This document shows, piece after piece, positions 41,830-49,845 of a stretch of DNA of 64,000 nt (positions within the stretch are counted from its first letter, which is position 1; each line of letters begins with the position of its first letter). The notes under the pieces were generated by a model. The model worked only from the letters and a program-made list of their open reading frames with translations, searched no databases and had not been told where the DNA came from. The translations under genes and the position numbers were made by a program. This DNA is from Acidimicrobiales bacterium. GTDB lineage: Bacteria > Actinomycetota > Acidimicrobiia > Acidimicrobiales > AC-14. The stretch is taken from positions 1 through 64,000 of the forward strand of contig JAODBK010000004.1 in NCBI GenBank assembly GCA_025463925.1. Reading direction: 5' to 3'.

Positions 41830-42564
41830 CTAATCGATGAGGAATTCTTCGGGCTCCAGGTAGGTCGCGCTGGCGGTTGACTCGTTTCCTCGCTCGATTC
41901 GCGGGTGGGTCGCACGCGCCGCGGCCAGCAGGTCCGCCGACGCTGCGCGCGTGTCGTAGGGACACACGATCGTGACCGGTGACGACACGAACGCGGCGTT
42001 GAGCATGGACTCGTAGCGCGTCCATGTCTGGACCTCGTGTTCGGATCGACCTCGCCACACCGGCTCGCCGACGACCCGCACCCAGGATGCCCCCTGCGCG
42101 ACGTGGTCGGCGAAGAAGGCGCGGTAGCGACCCAAGGCGTCACGGGGGGAGCGGTACCAGCGCGAGGACTCGGCGAACTCGATCCGTTGGGCATCGCCGC
42201 CGCACGCCTTCTGGAGGCGTCGGATCCGCGCCCGCGTCGTGACGACCAGCACCGCCTCAGCCCGTTCGACGCCCTCGGCGACGAACGGAACCGTCGCGGC
42301 GAGGAACTCCTCATCGGAGTCGTACGGGAGGAGGCGATGCTCGAGCAGAGGAGGGATCGGCGCGCCGCCGCGCACGAGGTAGTCCACGCTGACGCCGAGG
42401 GCCCCGGCGAGCGCGACGAGGCTCTTCAGCCGCACGTCGCTGCGACGCCCGGACTCGATCTGGGCGATCGCCGACCAGCTGACGCCGGCGTGGAACGCGA
42501 GCTCCTCCCGGCTCCAGCCGAGCCGCGCCCGCGCCGCTCTGAGCAGTGTCCCGATGTCCGCCAT
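41830..42564 (-). CDS. XRE-type HTH protein with MEDS/DcmR-like sensory domain
   Basis: A 244-residue protein. Residues about 5-60 are an XRE/Cro helix-turn-helix (RLGWSREELAFHAGVSWSAI, then AQIESGRRSDVRLKSLVALA). Residues about 75-230 fit the MEDS (DcmR sensory) domain: HRLLPYDSDEEFLAATVPFV, then VTTRARIRRLQKACGG and a closing VCPYDTRAAS. In DcmR this domain senses a halogenated C1 compound or its metabolites; in other bacteria it occurs with PAS or kinase domains. It starts a signalling cluster. Divergent PAS protein at 42645 or 42741. Confidence 0.85.
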   Translation of the reverse strand: MADIGTLLRAARARLGWSREELAFHAGVSWSAIAQIESGRRSDVRLKSLVALAGALGVSVDYLVRGGAPIPPLLEHRLLPYDSDEEFLAATVPFVAEGVERAEAVLVVTTRARIRRLQKACGGDAQRIEFAESSRWYRSPRDALGRYRAFFADHVAQGASWVRVVGEPVWRGRSEHEVQTWTRYESMLNAAFVSSPVTIVCPYDTRAASADLLAAARATHPRIERGNESTASATYLEPEEFLID

Positions 42565-42647
42565 AGGAGTTCGTCTGGCCTTTCCCGCAAGTTGGCCGCC
42601 CGCACCGAAGGTAGCAGAACCCGAGAGACCAATGTGTTAATTGAGTG

Positions 42648-42659
42648 TGTCATTTGACA
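42648..42659. promoter_or_regulatory. Inverted repeat upstream of PAS gene
   Basis: TGTCA-TT-TGACA, a perfect inverted repeat in an unusually AT-rich patch (TGTTAATTGAGTGTGT lies just before) between the divergent XRE-MEDS and PAS genes. Candidate site for the XRE regulator. Confidence 0.45.
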
Positions 42660-42740
42660 TTGTCGATCGACGTAGGCAAGGATCCCGAGCGTGCACAATG
42701 CCCGTGTCCACGCGAGATCACCACTGAACCGAGTCGGGCC

Positions 42741-43112
42741 ATGAAGGACTTCGCCGACTCCGATGACATCGCGTCCGAGGTCGAGGGCATGCTCGCCGTC
42801 GAGAACACGCCGCTGCCGCTCATCGTGATGCTGCCGAACCGCCGTGTCGCGATGGCCAATCGCGCCTGGCGGGACCTCATGGGCTACCGATCCGAAGACG
42901 TCTGTGGTCGCGACGTCCTGGATTTCGTGATCGAGCGCGACATCGCGGATCAGCGACAGGCCGAACTCCTCGCGACGGGTCGCACGAGCGAGTCCACGGT
43001 CGCGCTCCGCCGGCGCGACGGGAAGCCGATCGACGTTCGGTCGTCGAGCATCCTCGTGTATGGCGACAGCGGTGAACCTCGCTTGGTGATCTGTCGCCTT
43101 GCCGCGGCCTGA
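42741..43112 (+). CDS. Stand-alone PAS-domain protein
   Basis: About 123 residues from the ATG at 42741; an ATG at 42645 would add 32 residues of low homology that overlap a likely operator. A single PAS domain: NTPLPLIVMLPNRRVAMANR, AWRDLMGYRSEDVCGRDVLD, then VALRRRDGKPIDVRSSSILV. There is no output domain, so it may bind another signalling protein. It resembles the convergent PAS protein at 43122 along its full length, with a gap of 9 bp between their stops. Confidence 0.82.
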   Translation: MKDFADSDDIASEVEGMLAVENTPLPLIVMLPNRRVAMANRAWRDLMGYRSEDVCGRDVLDFVIERDIADQRQAELLATGRTSESTVALRRRDGKPIDVRSSSILVYGDSGEPRLVICRLAAA

Positions 43113-43121
43113 CGCCGGCGC

Positions 43122-43535
43122 TCAGGAGATCTCGAGCGCCGCTCGGGTCACGACGTAGCGAGCGGCGCCCTGGTCGTCAGCGACGACGACGCTCGACGCG
43201 CGGACCGCGATGTGGGAACGGTCCTTGCGGACCAACCGGACTCGCCGTTCCGGCGTCACGCCGTCGTTGGCGGACACCCACTCCTGCCAGGCTCGATGCG
43301 GATCGTCCACGGGAAGCACCACGAGCTCGAAGATCGACATGCCGACGATCTCCTCGAACTCGTATCCGAGCACGGCGCGCAACGCCCGGTTCGCCATCAC
43401 GATCCTGCCGACCGGGCAGATCACCGCCAAGGGGATGGCGGCATTCTCGAACGTGAGAAGTGATTCCGCGGTGTCGCTGATCGTCTCTTCGTCGGGGCGT
43501 GAAGCGTCTCCGTGGTGCCGCGCATCCTCGACCAT
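43122..43535 (-). CDS. Stand-alone PAS-domain protein
   Basis: 137 residues. A short acidic N-terminus is followed by a PAS domain: NAAIPLAVICPVGRIVMANR, ALRAVLGYEFEEIVGMSIFE, then VRLVRKDRSHIAVRASSVVV. Shares the layout and many positions of the PAS protein at 42741 (LxVEN, MANRAxR, GYxxEx). The two are convergent. Twelve nt separate its start from the XRE gene stop, so it may be cotranscribed with the 43548 regulator. Confidence 0.82.
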   Translation of the reverse strand: MVEDARHHGDASRPDEETISDTAESLLTFENAAIPLAVICPVGRIVMANRALRAVLGYEFEEIVGMSIFELVVLPVDDPHRAWQEWVSANDGVTPERRVRLVRKDRSHIAVRASSVVVADDQGAARYVVTRAALEIS

Positions 43536-43547
43536 GATTGCGGTTGG

Positions 43548-43886
43548 TCAGTCAGACAGCGATGCGTGTCCGCGATGGCCGGAGCGGCGGTCGCGGAGGA
43601 GTCGAGCGAACTCGGCGGGCGGACGTTCGAGGTCGGTCAGGCTCAGACCGAGGGCGAGCGCGATGAGCAGGACGTTCTTGATCGACGTGTCCGTCTGATC
43701 GAGGAAGCCCTTGACCGTCCCGACCGACACGCCGGTGAACGCCGAGATCGTCACCGCGTCCTGGCCCGTCGCCTCGATCGCGGCCCGAGCGTTGGCCCGG
43801 ATCCAGCCGAGCCGTTCCACCGCCGCGGTGTCGACGAGCCTGCGGACCTCGACGACGAGCGTGCCGTCAGCCAGCTGTTCACGCAT
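43548..43886 (-). CDS. Small helix-turn-helix protein
   Basis: 112 residues from the ATG at 43886. AIEATGQDAVTISAFTGVSV and GTVKGFLDQTDTSIKNVLLI give a helix-turn-helix of lambda-repressor type with a helical tail (GLSLTDLERPPAEFARLLR). Predicted to be a DNA-binding regulator, perhaps of the EAL gene across the 102-bp divergent gap and of the PAS gene behind it. Confidence 0.75.
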   Translation of the reverse strand: MREQLADGTLVVEVRRLVDTAAVERLGWIRANARAAIEATGQDAVTISAFTGVSVGTVKGFLDQTDTSIKNVLLIALALGLSLTDLERPPAEFARLLRDRRSGHRGHASLSD

Positions 43887-43927
43887 GGATTCGTTCCTAA
43901 CACAGATCGAGAATGCTGACCAGTATC

Positions 43928-43955
43928 TTGACACAAAGTTCTCGAACAGTATGCT
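43928..43955 (+). promoter_or_regulatory. Sigma-70-type promoter of the EAL gene
   Basis: TTGACA (43928-43933), 16-bp spacer, TATGCT (43950-43955). Inverted arms CGAGAA (43908-43913) and TTCTCG (43939-43944) flank the -35 box. A GGAAGGAGGG ribosome site lies before the ATG at 43989. Confidence 0.6.
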
Positions 43956-43988
43956 TCTGGCACAATTGCTGGGAAGGAGGGACGGCTC

Positions 43989-45038
43989 ATGGGCGGCGGT
44001 CCCGCGACAACAGCGCTTCGGCGGACACGCATCGCGGTGTGGGTCATGGTCCCGGTGGCCGTGATCGACGTGCTCGACCTGGCGCGCATCACGAGCGGCG
44101 CCGCGCTTCCGGCCTGGCTGGCGACCATTCGCACGTTGGGTGCGGTGGCGCTTTTACCGGTGCTGCTCTCGGCGATCACGAGCTGGCGCCCACTCACCCA
44201 AGAGGTCGCCCTGGAAGAACGCGAGCTGACGGAGCGCCGCCGGATGGACGCTGCAGATCGGGCGTCGACCGCCGCCAAACGGGCCGATGTCGAGGGCGCC
44301 CTGGTCGACGACGGTGTCTTCCGCATGGCGTTCCAGCCCCTGGTCGCGCTGTCGAACCGGTGGATCGTGGGCTATGAGGCGCTCGCCCGGTTCGTGGACG
44401 GACGAGCACCCAACCTCTGGTTCGAGGACGCGCACAGCGTCGGGCTCGGTATCGAGCTCGAGATGCGCGCGCTGGCCCGGGCGCTCGGGTGCGCGGCGTA
44501 CCGGCGCGGCTACTACATCGCGGTGAACCTGAGCCCGGCGACGCTCACGTCGGGCACGCTCGCGAACTGGTTGGCAAACGCCGACGTCGAGAACGCGAAC
44601 ATCGTGCTCGAGCTCACCGAGCACGATGTCGTGAGCGATTACGACGCGATGCGCGACGCCTTCGATCGCATCCACCGCCGCGGCCTGCGCATCGCGATCG
44701 ACGACGTCGGAAGTGGGTTCGCGACATTGCGCCACGTCGTCGACCTCCGGCCCGACGTGATCAAGCTCGACCGGAGCTTGGTCTCCTACGTCGACGAGGA
44801 TCCGGCTCGATACAGCCTCACCGCGTCCCTGGTGCAGTTCGCGTCGACGACGGGGTGCGCGGTCGTCGCCGAGGGCATCGAACGACCCGAGGAGCTGGAG
44901 GCCTGCCGGAAGATCGGCGTCGAGTTCGGGCAGGGATTCCTGTTCGGTCGACCCGGCGAGCTTCCGTCCTCCGTTCCGCCGGCGCGCTCGCCTGCCACCC
45001 GTCAGAGTGGTGTCATCCCAGGCGGGTACGCGAGATGA
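43989..45038 (+). CDS. Membrane-anchored EAL-domain protein (c-di-GMP phosphodiesterase-like)
   Basis: A 349-residue protein. Two hydrophobic segments near residues 14-32 and 45-63 are followed by a helical linker (EVALEERELTERRRMDAADR). Residues about 105-330 are an EAL domain: GYEALARF, NLSPATL, ELTEHDV, the metal-binding DDVGSG, KLDRSLV, VVAEGIE and GQGFLFGRP. Residues known for catalysis (E of EAL, N of NLSP, E of ELTE, DD, K, E) are all present, so hydrolysis of c-di-GMP is likely. There is no GGDEF domain. A good promoter and ribosome site precede it. Confidence 0.92.
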   Translation: MGGGPATTALRRTRIAVWVMVPVAVIDVLDLARITSGAALPAWLATIRTLGAVALLPVLLSAITSWRPLTQEVALEERELTERRRMDAADRASTAAKRADVEGALVDDGVFRMAFQPLVALSNRWIVGYEALARFVDGRAPNLWFEDAHSVGLGIELEMRALARALGCAAYRRGYYIAVNLSPATLTSGTLANWLANADVENANIVLELTEHDVVSDYDAMRDAFDRIHRRGLRIAIDDVGSGFATLRHVVDLRPDVIKLDRSLVSYVDEDPARYSLTASLVQFASTTGCAVVAEGIERPEELEACRKIGVEFGQGFLFGRPGELPSSVPPARSPATRQSGVIPGGYAR

Positions 45039-45081
45039 ACGGAATGGTCGCGGCGCCGGACCGCGATGTGGTGCTCGAAGT

Positions 45082-46656
45082 TCAGGCCACGCCCGCGCCG
45101 GCAGGAGCCACCGGTCCGAGGGTGTATCGGTACACGGTGCGCCCCGTCTGGAAGAGGTAGACGTCGCCTTCGATCGTGCGGTGATGGAGGATGAACGAGC
45201 CCTCTTGGTCGGCGAGTCGGGCGAGGTCCTCCATGGTCGTCAGGTCGACCATGGTGATGTTGGCGTTGCGCGCTGCGGTCGCCACGGGGACGATTCGCCG
45301 GCCGTGACGGAGCTCGATCCGAGCGGGCTGGGCCCGCAGTCGCCGCCGCAAGACGGCACCGACGAGGAGCGCGGCCATCGCCACCGGGATCGCGGCCAGT
45401 CCCACGCGGCGGGCGTCAGTGACGGCCACGTCGACCTGCCCAAAGAGGTCGAGACGAGCCGGCGCGGTCCGCGTCGGCCGGGCGACGCCCGACTGACGCG
45501 GGCGCAACTCGTCGTCGCCGGCGGTGTCGCCGCCATTCGAAGTGGACCGACTGAGTCGCAGCTGCATGGGATCGAGCTGGAAGTGCAGTCGCGGTTGGAA
45601 GCGATCAACCACTGGCGTGCCGGCGACGGACCCGTCGACGTGCACGTCCGGCACCAGGGTGACCGTCGCGACGCCACTTTGCATGCCGGTCACGGCGTGG
45701 ACCTGGGCAACGAGTGCCTGGATGTCGGCAACCGCGAGGCGGCCCCGTGCCTCGGCGCGATCGCCACGGAACTTGGTTGCCGGCTGGAGCGGGACGCTTC
45801 GCGTCCAGCCGGTTCCGTCGCCGACCTCGGCGTTCAGTGCGATCGTGCCGGAAACGGTGCGGTGGGCCGACGAGGTGAACGAGTACGTGAACCCGACGTC
45901 GAGCGCCGGCACCAGCCGCAGGTACACAGGATCGCCGGTGCGGACCGCGCCGGTCTCGTAGACCGGCCCGGCGGGAGCGTCGGCGCGATAGCTGAACTCG
46001 CCCGCCTGCGCGTACGCGGCGCGCGTCGAGATCGTGCGAGTGGTGGGTCGGGTGTAGGCGATCGCCCCGATGGCCGCGAGGGCGGCGGCCAAGCCCGCGA
46101 GGCCCATGGTGGCGCCACGCCAGACACGCAGCCGGGAACCGCTGGCCTTGGGCATCGGGGTCGAATCCTTTCGACGATGTCGGCGGATGGTGCGCGTGGA
46201 CGTCGCGCCGCCCGTCAGGACGAGGCCCAACGCGGCCAGCCCGAGGAGGCGGCCGCGCCGGCCGTGGATGGCGTTGCCGCCGTGGGGGATCTGCACCTGC
46301 AACGTGCCGATCAGTTCGGCCTTGGTCGGCGTGTCACGGTCGAGCCAGCTGTTGTTGTCGCCCTTGAAGACGTAGCGATCGCCCTGCCGGGCGACGATGC
46401 GGTGCAGCACGACGGTGTCGAGGAGGTGACTGTGGTACGCGACGACGTCGCCGATGCGGTAGGACGGCGAGCGTCGGACGATCGCCAGGTCGCCTTGGTG
46501 GAAGCGCGGCTCCATGCTCGTCCCATGGGTCGTGACGAGCGCCAGTTGGCCCGTCGCGATCGCCAGGCACGCCAGCGCCGCGGCCGCCGCCATGGCCAGA
46601 CCGCAGGCGGCGGCGAATCGGCGGAGATGGCTGCGGACTCGCATGGTTCGGGTCAT
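45082..46656 (-). CDS. Sec11/SipW-type signal peptidase fused to a DUF5305-like domain
   Basis: A 524-residue membrane protein. Residues 1-160 form a signal peptidase I of the ER/archaeal type: S47 in GTSMEP and H85 in VVLHRIV (His, not Lys, as general base), D100 in FKGDNN. A second membrane segment is near 140-155. From about residue 190 there is a further anchor, then a long extracytoplasmic domain (YSFTSSAHRTVSGTIALNAE, QPATKFRGDRAEARGRLAVA) of the DUF5305 type, which usually occurs as a separate gene beside such peptidases. Here the two are one gene. The small exported protein at 46726 is the likely substrate. Confidence 0.85.
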   Translation of the reverse strand: MTRTMRVRSHLRRFAAACGLAMAAAAALACLAIATGQLALVTTHGTSMEPRFHQGDLAIVRRSPSYRIGDVVAYHSHLLDTVVLHRIVARQGDRYVFKGDNNSWLDRDTPTKAELIGTLQVQIPHGGNAIHGRRGRLLGLAALGLVLTGGATSTRTIRRHRRKDSTPMPKASGSRLRVWRGATMGLAGLAAALAAIGAIAYTRPTTRTISTRAAYAQAGEFSYRADAPAGPVYETGAVRTGDPVYLRLVPALDVGFTYSFTSSAHRTVSGTIALNAEVGDGTGWTRSVPLQPATKFRGDRAEARGRLAVADIQALVAQVHAVTGMQSGVATVTLVPDVHVDGSVAGTPVVDRFQPRLHFQLDPMQLRLSRSTSNGGDTAGDDELRPRQSGVARPTRTAPARLDLFGQVDVAVTDARRVGLAAIPVAMAALLVGAVLRRRLRAQPARIELRHGRRIVPVATAARNANITMVDLTTMEDLARLADQEGSFILHHRTIEGDVYLFQTGRTVYRYTLGPVAPAGAGVA

Positions 46657-46725
46657 CCGGATCGAAGGACGTTCGTCAGGGGGCGGCTGTCATCGGGGCC
46701 GCCCCCTGACGGCGTCATCGACTGG

Positions 46726-47100
46726 TCAGCTGGCGACCAGCGCGAACTTCGTGGTGCCACCGACCGTCTGGCTGACGACGCAGCTGTAGGTCGTCTGGTC
46801 GGCAATCGACGCGTAGGTGCCGGCGTCCGAGCAGGTGGCCGGGGCGTCGTCGTTGAAGGCGATCTGGATCGTCTTCAACGTGGTGTCGCCCGTCAGCACC
46901 AGGCCGACCGAGGTGACGGTGTCGGCTGCGGTGTTGGTGTTGTACGTCACCGAGGTGGCGGTCACGCCGGTGATGCTCTGCGAGCCGTAGCCCTTGGTGA
47001 CCGAGGCGGCCGGCAGCGAGTTGCTGGCCGTGAACGCCGTCCCACCGGCGGCGAGCATGCCCACCGCCGCGGCCGCACCGAGAATCTTGCCCATCTTCAT
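46726..47100 (-). CDS. Small exported protein, probable SipW-type signal peptidase substrate
   Basis: 124 residues with a signal peptide of SipW-dependent type (KMGKILGAAAAVGMLAAGGT, then AFTASNSLPAAS) and a mature beta-strand-rich domain with Thr/Ala/Asn-rich repeats (ITGVTATSVTYNTNTAADTV). The plan recalls TasA/camelysin-like fibre proteins cut by Sec11-type peptidases. AAGGAGAAACG precedes the ATG. It is upstream of, and on the same strand as, the fused signal peptidase, with 69 nt between. A fibre or surface role is inference; the protein is shorter than TasA. Confidence 0.8.
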   Translation of the reverse strand: MKMGKILGAAAAVGMLAAGGTAFTASNSLPAASVTKGYGSQSITGVTATSVTYNTNTAADTVTSVGLVLTGDTTLKTIQIAFNDDAPATCSDAGTYASIADQTTYSCVVSQTVGGTTKFALVAS

Positions 47101-47322
47101 CTTCGTTTCTCCTTGTCATTCGGTAGCCCGGCCGACCCGGTGTTGGGCTCCGTGGCTTTGCGACCCCGCCTTGCAACGGGTGTGCCTTTTCGGTTGACGA
47201 CGGCACAATGTCCGTCTTCGCAGGTTTCGTCCGACCAGCCCGCTTCCTCAAGCCGCTGAGACCAGAGTTGTCTGCGCCGTGACCGCCGTTGTCTGCCCGT
47301 TGTCCGCCGGGGCCGTGATGCG
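47101..47322. promoter_or_regulatory. Divergent regulatory region with direct repeats of an OmpR-type site
   Basis: This 222-bp gap holds GTTGTCTGC (47267-47275), GTTGTCTGC (47288-47296) and GTTGTCCGC (47299-47307). The starts are 21 and 11 bp apart, so the repeats lie on one face of the helix, as OmpR/PhoB-family proteins require. The regulator gene starts at 47323. Confidence 0.6.
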
Positions 47323-48024
47323 GTGACCCCGCTGACGAACCGCCCGCTCCGGGTACTCGTCGTGGAGGACGCGGCGCCGATGCGGGCGCTCGTGGCCGAC
47401 GCGCTCGGCCGTCCGGACTTCACGGTCGACGAGGCATCGGGGATCGCCGAGGCCCGCGCCCACATCGCGGCCTGGCCGCCCGACGTCGTCCTGCTCGACC
47501 TCGGTCTCGAAGCCGGCGATGGCCTGGACCTCCTGCGCGAGCTCGGTCCCTCGGGCCACCTCCCGGTGGTGGTGCTCAGCAGCCGCGGCGACGAGATCGA
47601 CCGCGTGCTGGGTCTCGAGCTCGGGGCCGAGGACTACGTGGTCAACCCGTTCTACCCGAGAGAGCTCGCGGCCCGACTGCGACGCGTTGCCCGGCGCCGA
47701 GGGTCGGCGCCGACGCCGACGCGCCACGAGGTCGGTGGGCTGGTGGTCGACCGGGGAAGTCGGGAGGCGTGGCTGGACGGTCGTCTCGTCGCCTTGACGG
47801 ACCGCGAGTTCGACCTGCTGGCGCACCTGGCCGGCTCACCCCGGCGGGTGTTCTCGCGTGACGAGCTGCTGCGCGACGTGTGGCGGTCGTCGCGTGAGTG
47901 GCAGTCGCGCAAGACGGTGACCGAGCACGTGCGCCGCCTGCGGCAGAAGATCGAACGCGACCCGGCCCGGCCCCGTTGGATCGTCACCGTCGGCACGTCG
48001 GGCTACCGCCTCGAGCCCCAGTAG
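47323..48024 (+). CDS. OmpR/PhoB-family response regulator lacking the conserved Lys
   Basis: A 233-residue two-domain regulator. The receiver has D16, phosphoacceptor D59 (VVLLDLGL) and a Ser at the Thr/Ser switch (VVLSSRG), but the lysine that contacts the phosphoryl group is Asn (N108 in DYVVNPF). Residues about 130-230 are a winged helix (LTDREFDLLAHLAGSPRRVF, VTEHVRRLRQKIERDPARPR). There is no kinase gene beside it. The change suggests weak or phosphorylation-independent activity. Direct repeats spaced 11 bp lie just before the gene. Confidence 0.9.
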   Translation: MTPLTNRPLRVLVVEDAAPMRALVADALGRPDFTVDEASGIAEARAHIAAWPPDVVLLDLGLEAGDGLDLLRELGPSGHLPVVVLSSRGDEIDRVLGLELGAEDYVVNPFYPRELAARLRRVARRRGSAPTPTRHEVGGLVVDRGSREAWLDGRLVALTDREFDLLAHLAGSPRRVFSRDELLRDVWRSSREWQSRKTVTEHVRRLRQKIERDPARPRWIVTVGTSGYRLEPQ

Positions 48025-48071
48025 TCGGCCGAGCACGCGGCAACCGGCCGCGGCGGCGCGCTCGACCGTGA

Positions 48072-49304
48072 TCAGTCGTCGGACGTGGCGGTCGCGAGCC
48101 GGGCCGCCTTGGTGGTGAGGTAGTGCTGTTCGCGGGCGTTTGCCGTACCGGCCGCCGCCGCTCGGAACTCGATGGCCGCGGTCGTGGTGTCGCCGGCCAG
48201 CTCGAGCAGGTGGGCCCGCACGGAGTGGAGCCGGTGGTGGTCGCCGAGCCGCTCGCCGAGACCGTCCAGCATGGCGAGCCCGGCTTGCGGCCCGTGGACC
48301 ATCGCGGCCGCCACGGCCCGGTTGAGGGTCACCATCGGATTGCCGGTCATCCGTTCGAGCAGACCATAGAGCGCCAGGATCTCGGCCCACTCGGTGTCGG
48401 CGTGGCGCGCCGCCTGGTCGTGCACCGCGGCGATCGCGGCCTGCACCTGGTACTCGCCCATCTGCCGGCGCCGCATGGCCTCGGTGATCAGTGCGACACC
48501 TTCGGCGATCAGCTCGCGATCCCAACGGGCGCGGTCCTGCTCGGCGAGGGGGATCAGCTCGCCGTCGGCGGCGGTGCGCGCCGGTCGCCGGGCGTCGGTG
48601 AGCAGCATGAGCGCGAGCAGGCCGGTGACCTCGGGATCGTCGGGCAACGCCGCGTGCACGCCGCGCGCCAGGCGAATCGCCTCACCGGAGAGATCGGTCC
48701 GAGCCAGGTCGGGCCCGCGGCTGCTGGCATAGCCCTCGTTGAAGAGGAGATAGAGGACGTGCAGCACCGACCGGAGCCGCTCGGCGCGCGTCTCGGGCGA
48801 CGGCAGCGTGAAGGGCTCGTCCGACGCCGCGAGGGTCGCCTTGGCCCGGCTGATCCGCTTGGCCATGGTCGCCTCGGGAACCAGGAAGGCGGTCGCGATC
48901 TCGCGCGTGGTGAGGCCACCGACGGCCCGCAGCGTGAGCGGAATCGCCGACCCAGGTGCGAGCCATGGGTGGCAGCACATGAACATCAGGATCAGCGAGT
49001 CGTCGTGGCCGGTCACCGGTTGCGGGCGAGCGATCGACCACGACGCCGCGAGGTCCTCGCGTCGTCGTCGGGCGTCCTCACGGCGGTACTGCTCGACCAT
49101 GCGCCGCGACGCCACCCGGATGAGCCAGCCCAGGGGGTTGTCCGGCTCGCCCTCGGTCGGCCACTCGGCGGCGGCGGCGATCAAGGCGTCCTGCACCGCG
49201 TCCTCGGCGTCGGCGAAATCGCCGTAGCGGCGGACGACGGCACCGAGGACCCGCGGCGCGAGCTCGCGCAACCGGCCGTCGGTGCTCGCCGCGGCGGGGG
49301 TCAC
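48072..49304 (-). CDS. ECF42-type sigma factor with DUF6596-like extension
   Basis: A 410-residue sigma factor. Residues about 12-80 are region 2 (RRYGDFADAEDAVQDALIAA, NPLGWLIRVASRRMVEQYRR). Region 4 is around 115-165 (LTLRAVGGLTTREIATAFLV, EATMAKRISRAKATL). The C-terminal half is a long helical TPR-like extension (LLFNEGYASSRGPDL, LLALMLLTDARRPAR, GLLERMTGNPMVTLNRAVA), which defines the ECF42 group; the extension replaces an anti-sigma factor as control device. The start overlaps the DGPF-protein stop by 4 nt. ECF42 factors are usually paired with DGPF proteins, as here. Confidence 0.93.
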   Translation of the reverse strand: MTPAAASTDGRLRELAPRVLGAVVRRYGDFADAEDAVQDALIAAAAEWPTEGEPDNPLGWLIRVASRRMVEQYRREDARRRREDLAASWSIARPQPVTGHDDSLILMFMCCHPWLAPGSAIPLTLRAVGGLTTREIATAFLVPEATMAKRISRAKATLAASDEPFTLPSPETRAERLRSVLHVLYLLFNEGYASSRGPDLARTDLSGEAIRLARGVHAALPDDPEVTGLLALMLLTDARRPARTAADGELIPLAEQDRARWDRELIAEGVALITEAMRRRQMGEYQVQAAIAAVHDQAARHADTEWAEILALYGLLERMTGNPMVTLNRAVAAAMVHGPQAGLAMLDGLGERLGDHHRLHSVRAHLLELAGDTTTAAIEFRAAAAGTANAREQHYLTTKAARLATATSDD

Positions 49305-49702
49305 ACTTCGGGATCGGGTGCGCTCAGCACCTCGCGCACCTCGATGGCCTGACGGATCGGCGCCCCGTCCGGCCCCGGCGCCGCCGACGCCTGGGCGGCG
49401 ATCTCGAGCGCCCGGGCCAGGCTCTCGACGTCGACCATGCGGTAGCCGGCGAGCAGCTCCTTCGACTCGGGGAACGGGCCGTCGGTGATCACCGGCGCGC
49501 CAGTGCCGGCCGACACCACGAATCTCGCCTGATCGGGCCCGGCGAGGCCTTGGGCGTCGACCAGCTCACCGCGCTCGGTGAGCTCCTGGTTCAACGCGTG
49601 CTGGAAGTCGATGTGGGCCTTCACGTCCCCCGGCGTCCACTCCGTCATCGGCGCGCAGCCGGACTCCACCTCGCCGTAGTTCTGCAGCAGCATGAATCGC
49701 AT
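49301..49702 (-). CDS. DGPF/YCII-domain protein, ECF42 partner
   Basis: A 133-residue YCII-related protein (ATG 49702; an upstream ATG at 49717 would add five residues). The signature TDGPFPESKELLAGY lies at residues 73-87 and the fold begins MRFMLLQNYGE. DGPF proteins are cotranscribed with ECF42 sigma factors and are among their conserved targets. The stop overlaps the sigma start by 4 nt. The actual ligand is not known. Confidence 0.92.
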   Translation of the reverse strand: MRFMLLQNYGEVESGCAPMTEWTPGDVKAHIDFQHALNQELTERGELVDAQGLAGPDQARFVVSAGTGAPVITDGPFPESKELLAGYRMVDVESLARALEIAAQASAAPGPDGAPIRQAIEVREVLSAPDPEV

Positions 49703-49845
49703 CGCTCCATCCTTCATGGTCTGGCGGCCCCTCGGTGGCGCCGCTCCACCCAGATGTCGATGCTGCGGCGCCGTTCTGGACATCGATGTCCCGACCGATG
49801 GGGATGCCCGGCAGGTCTTGCCCGGATCATGTCGAATTGTCGGGG

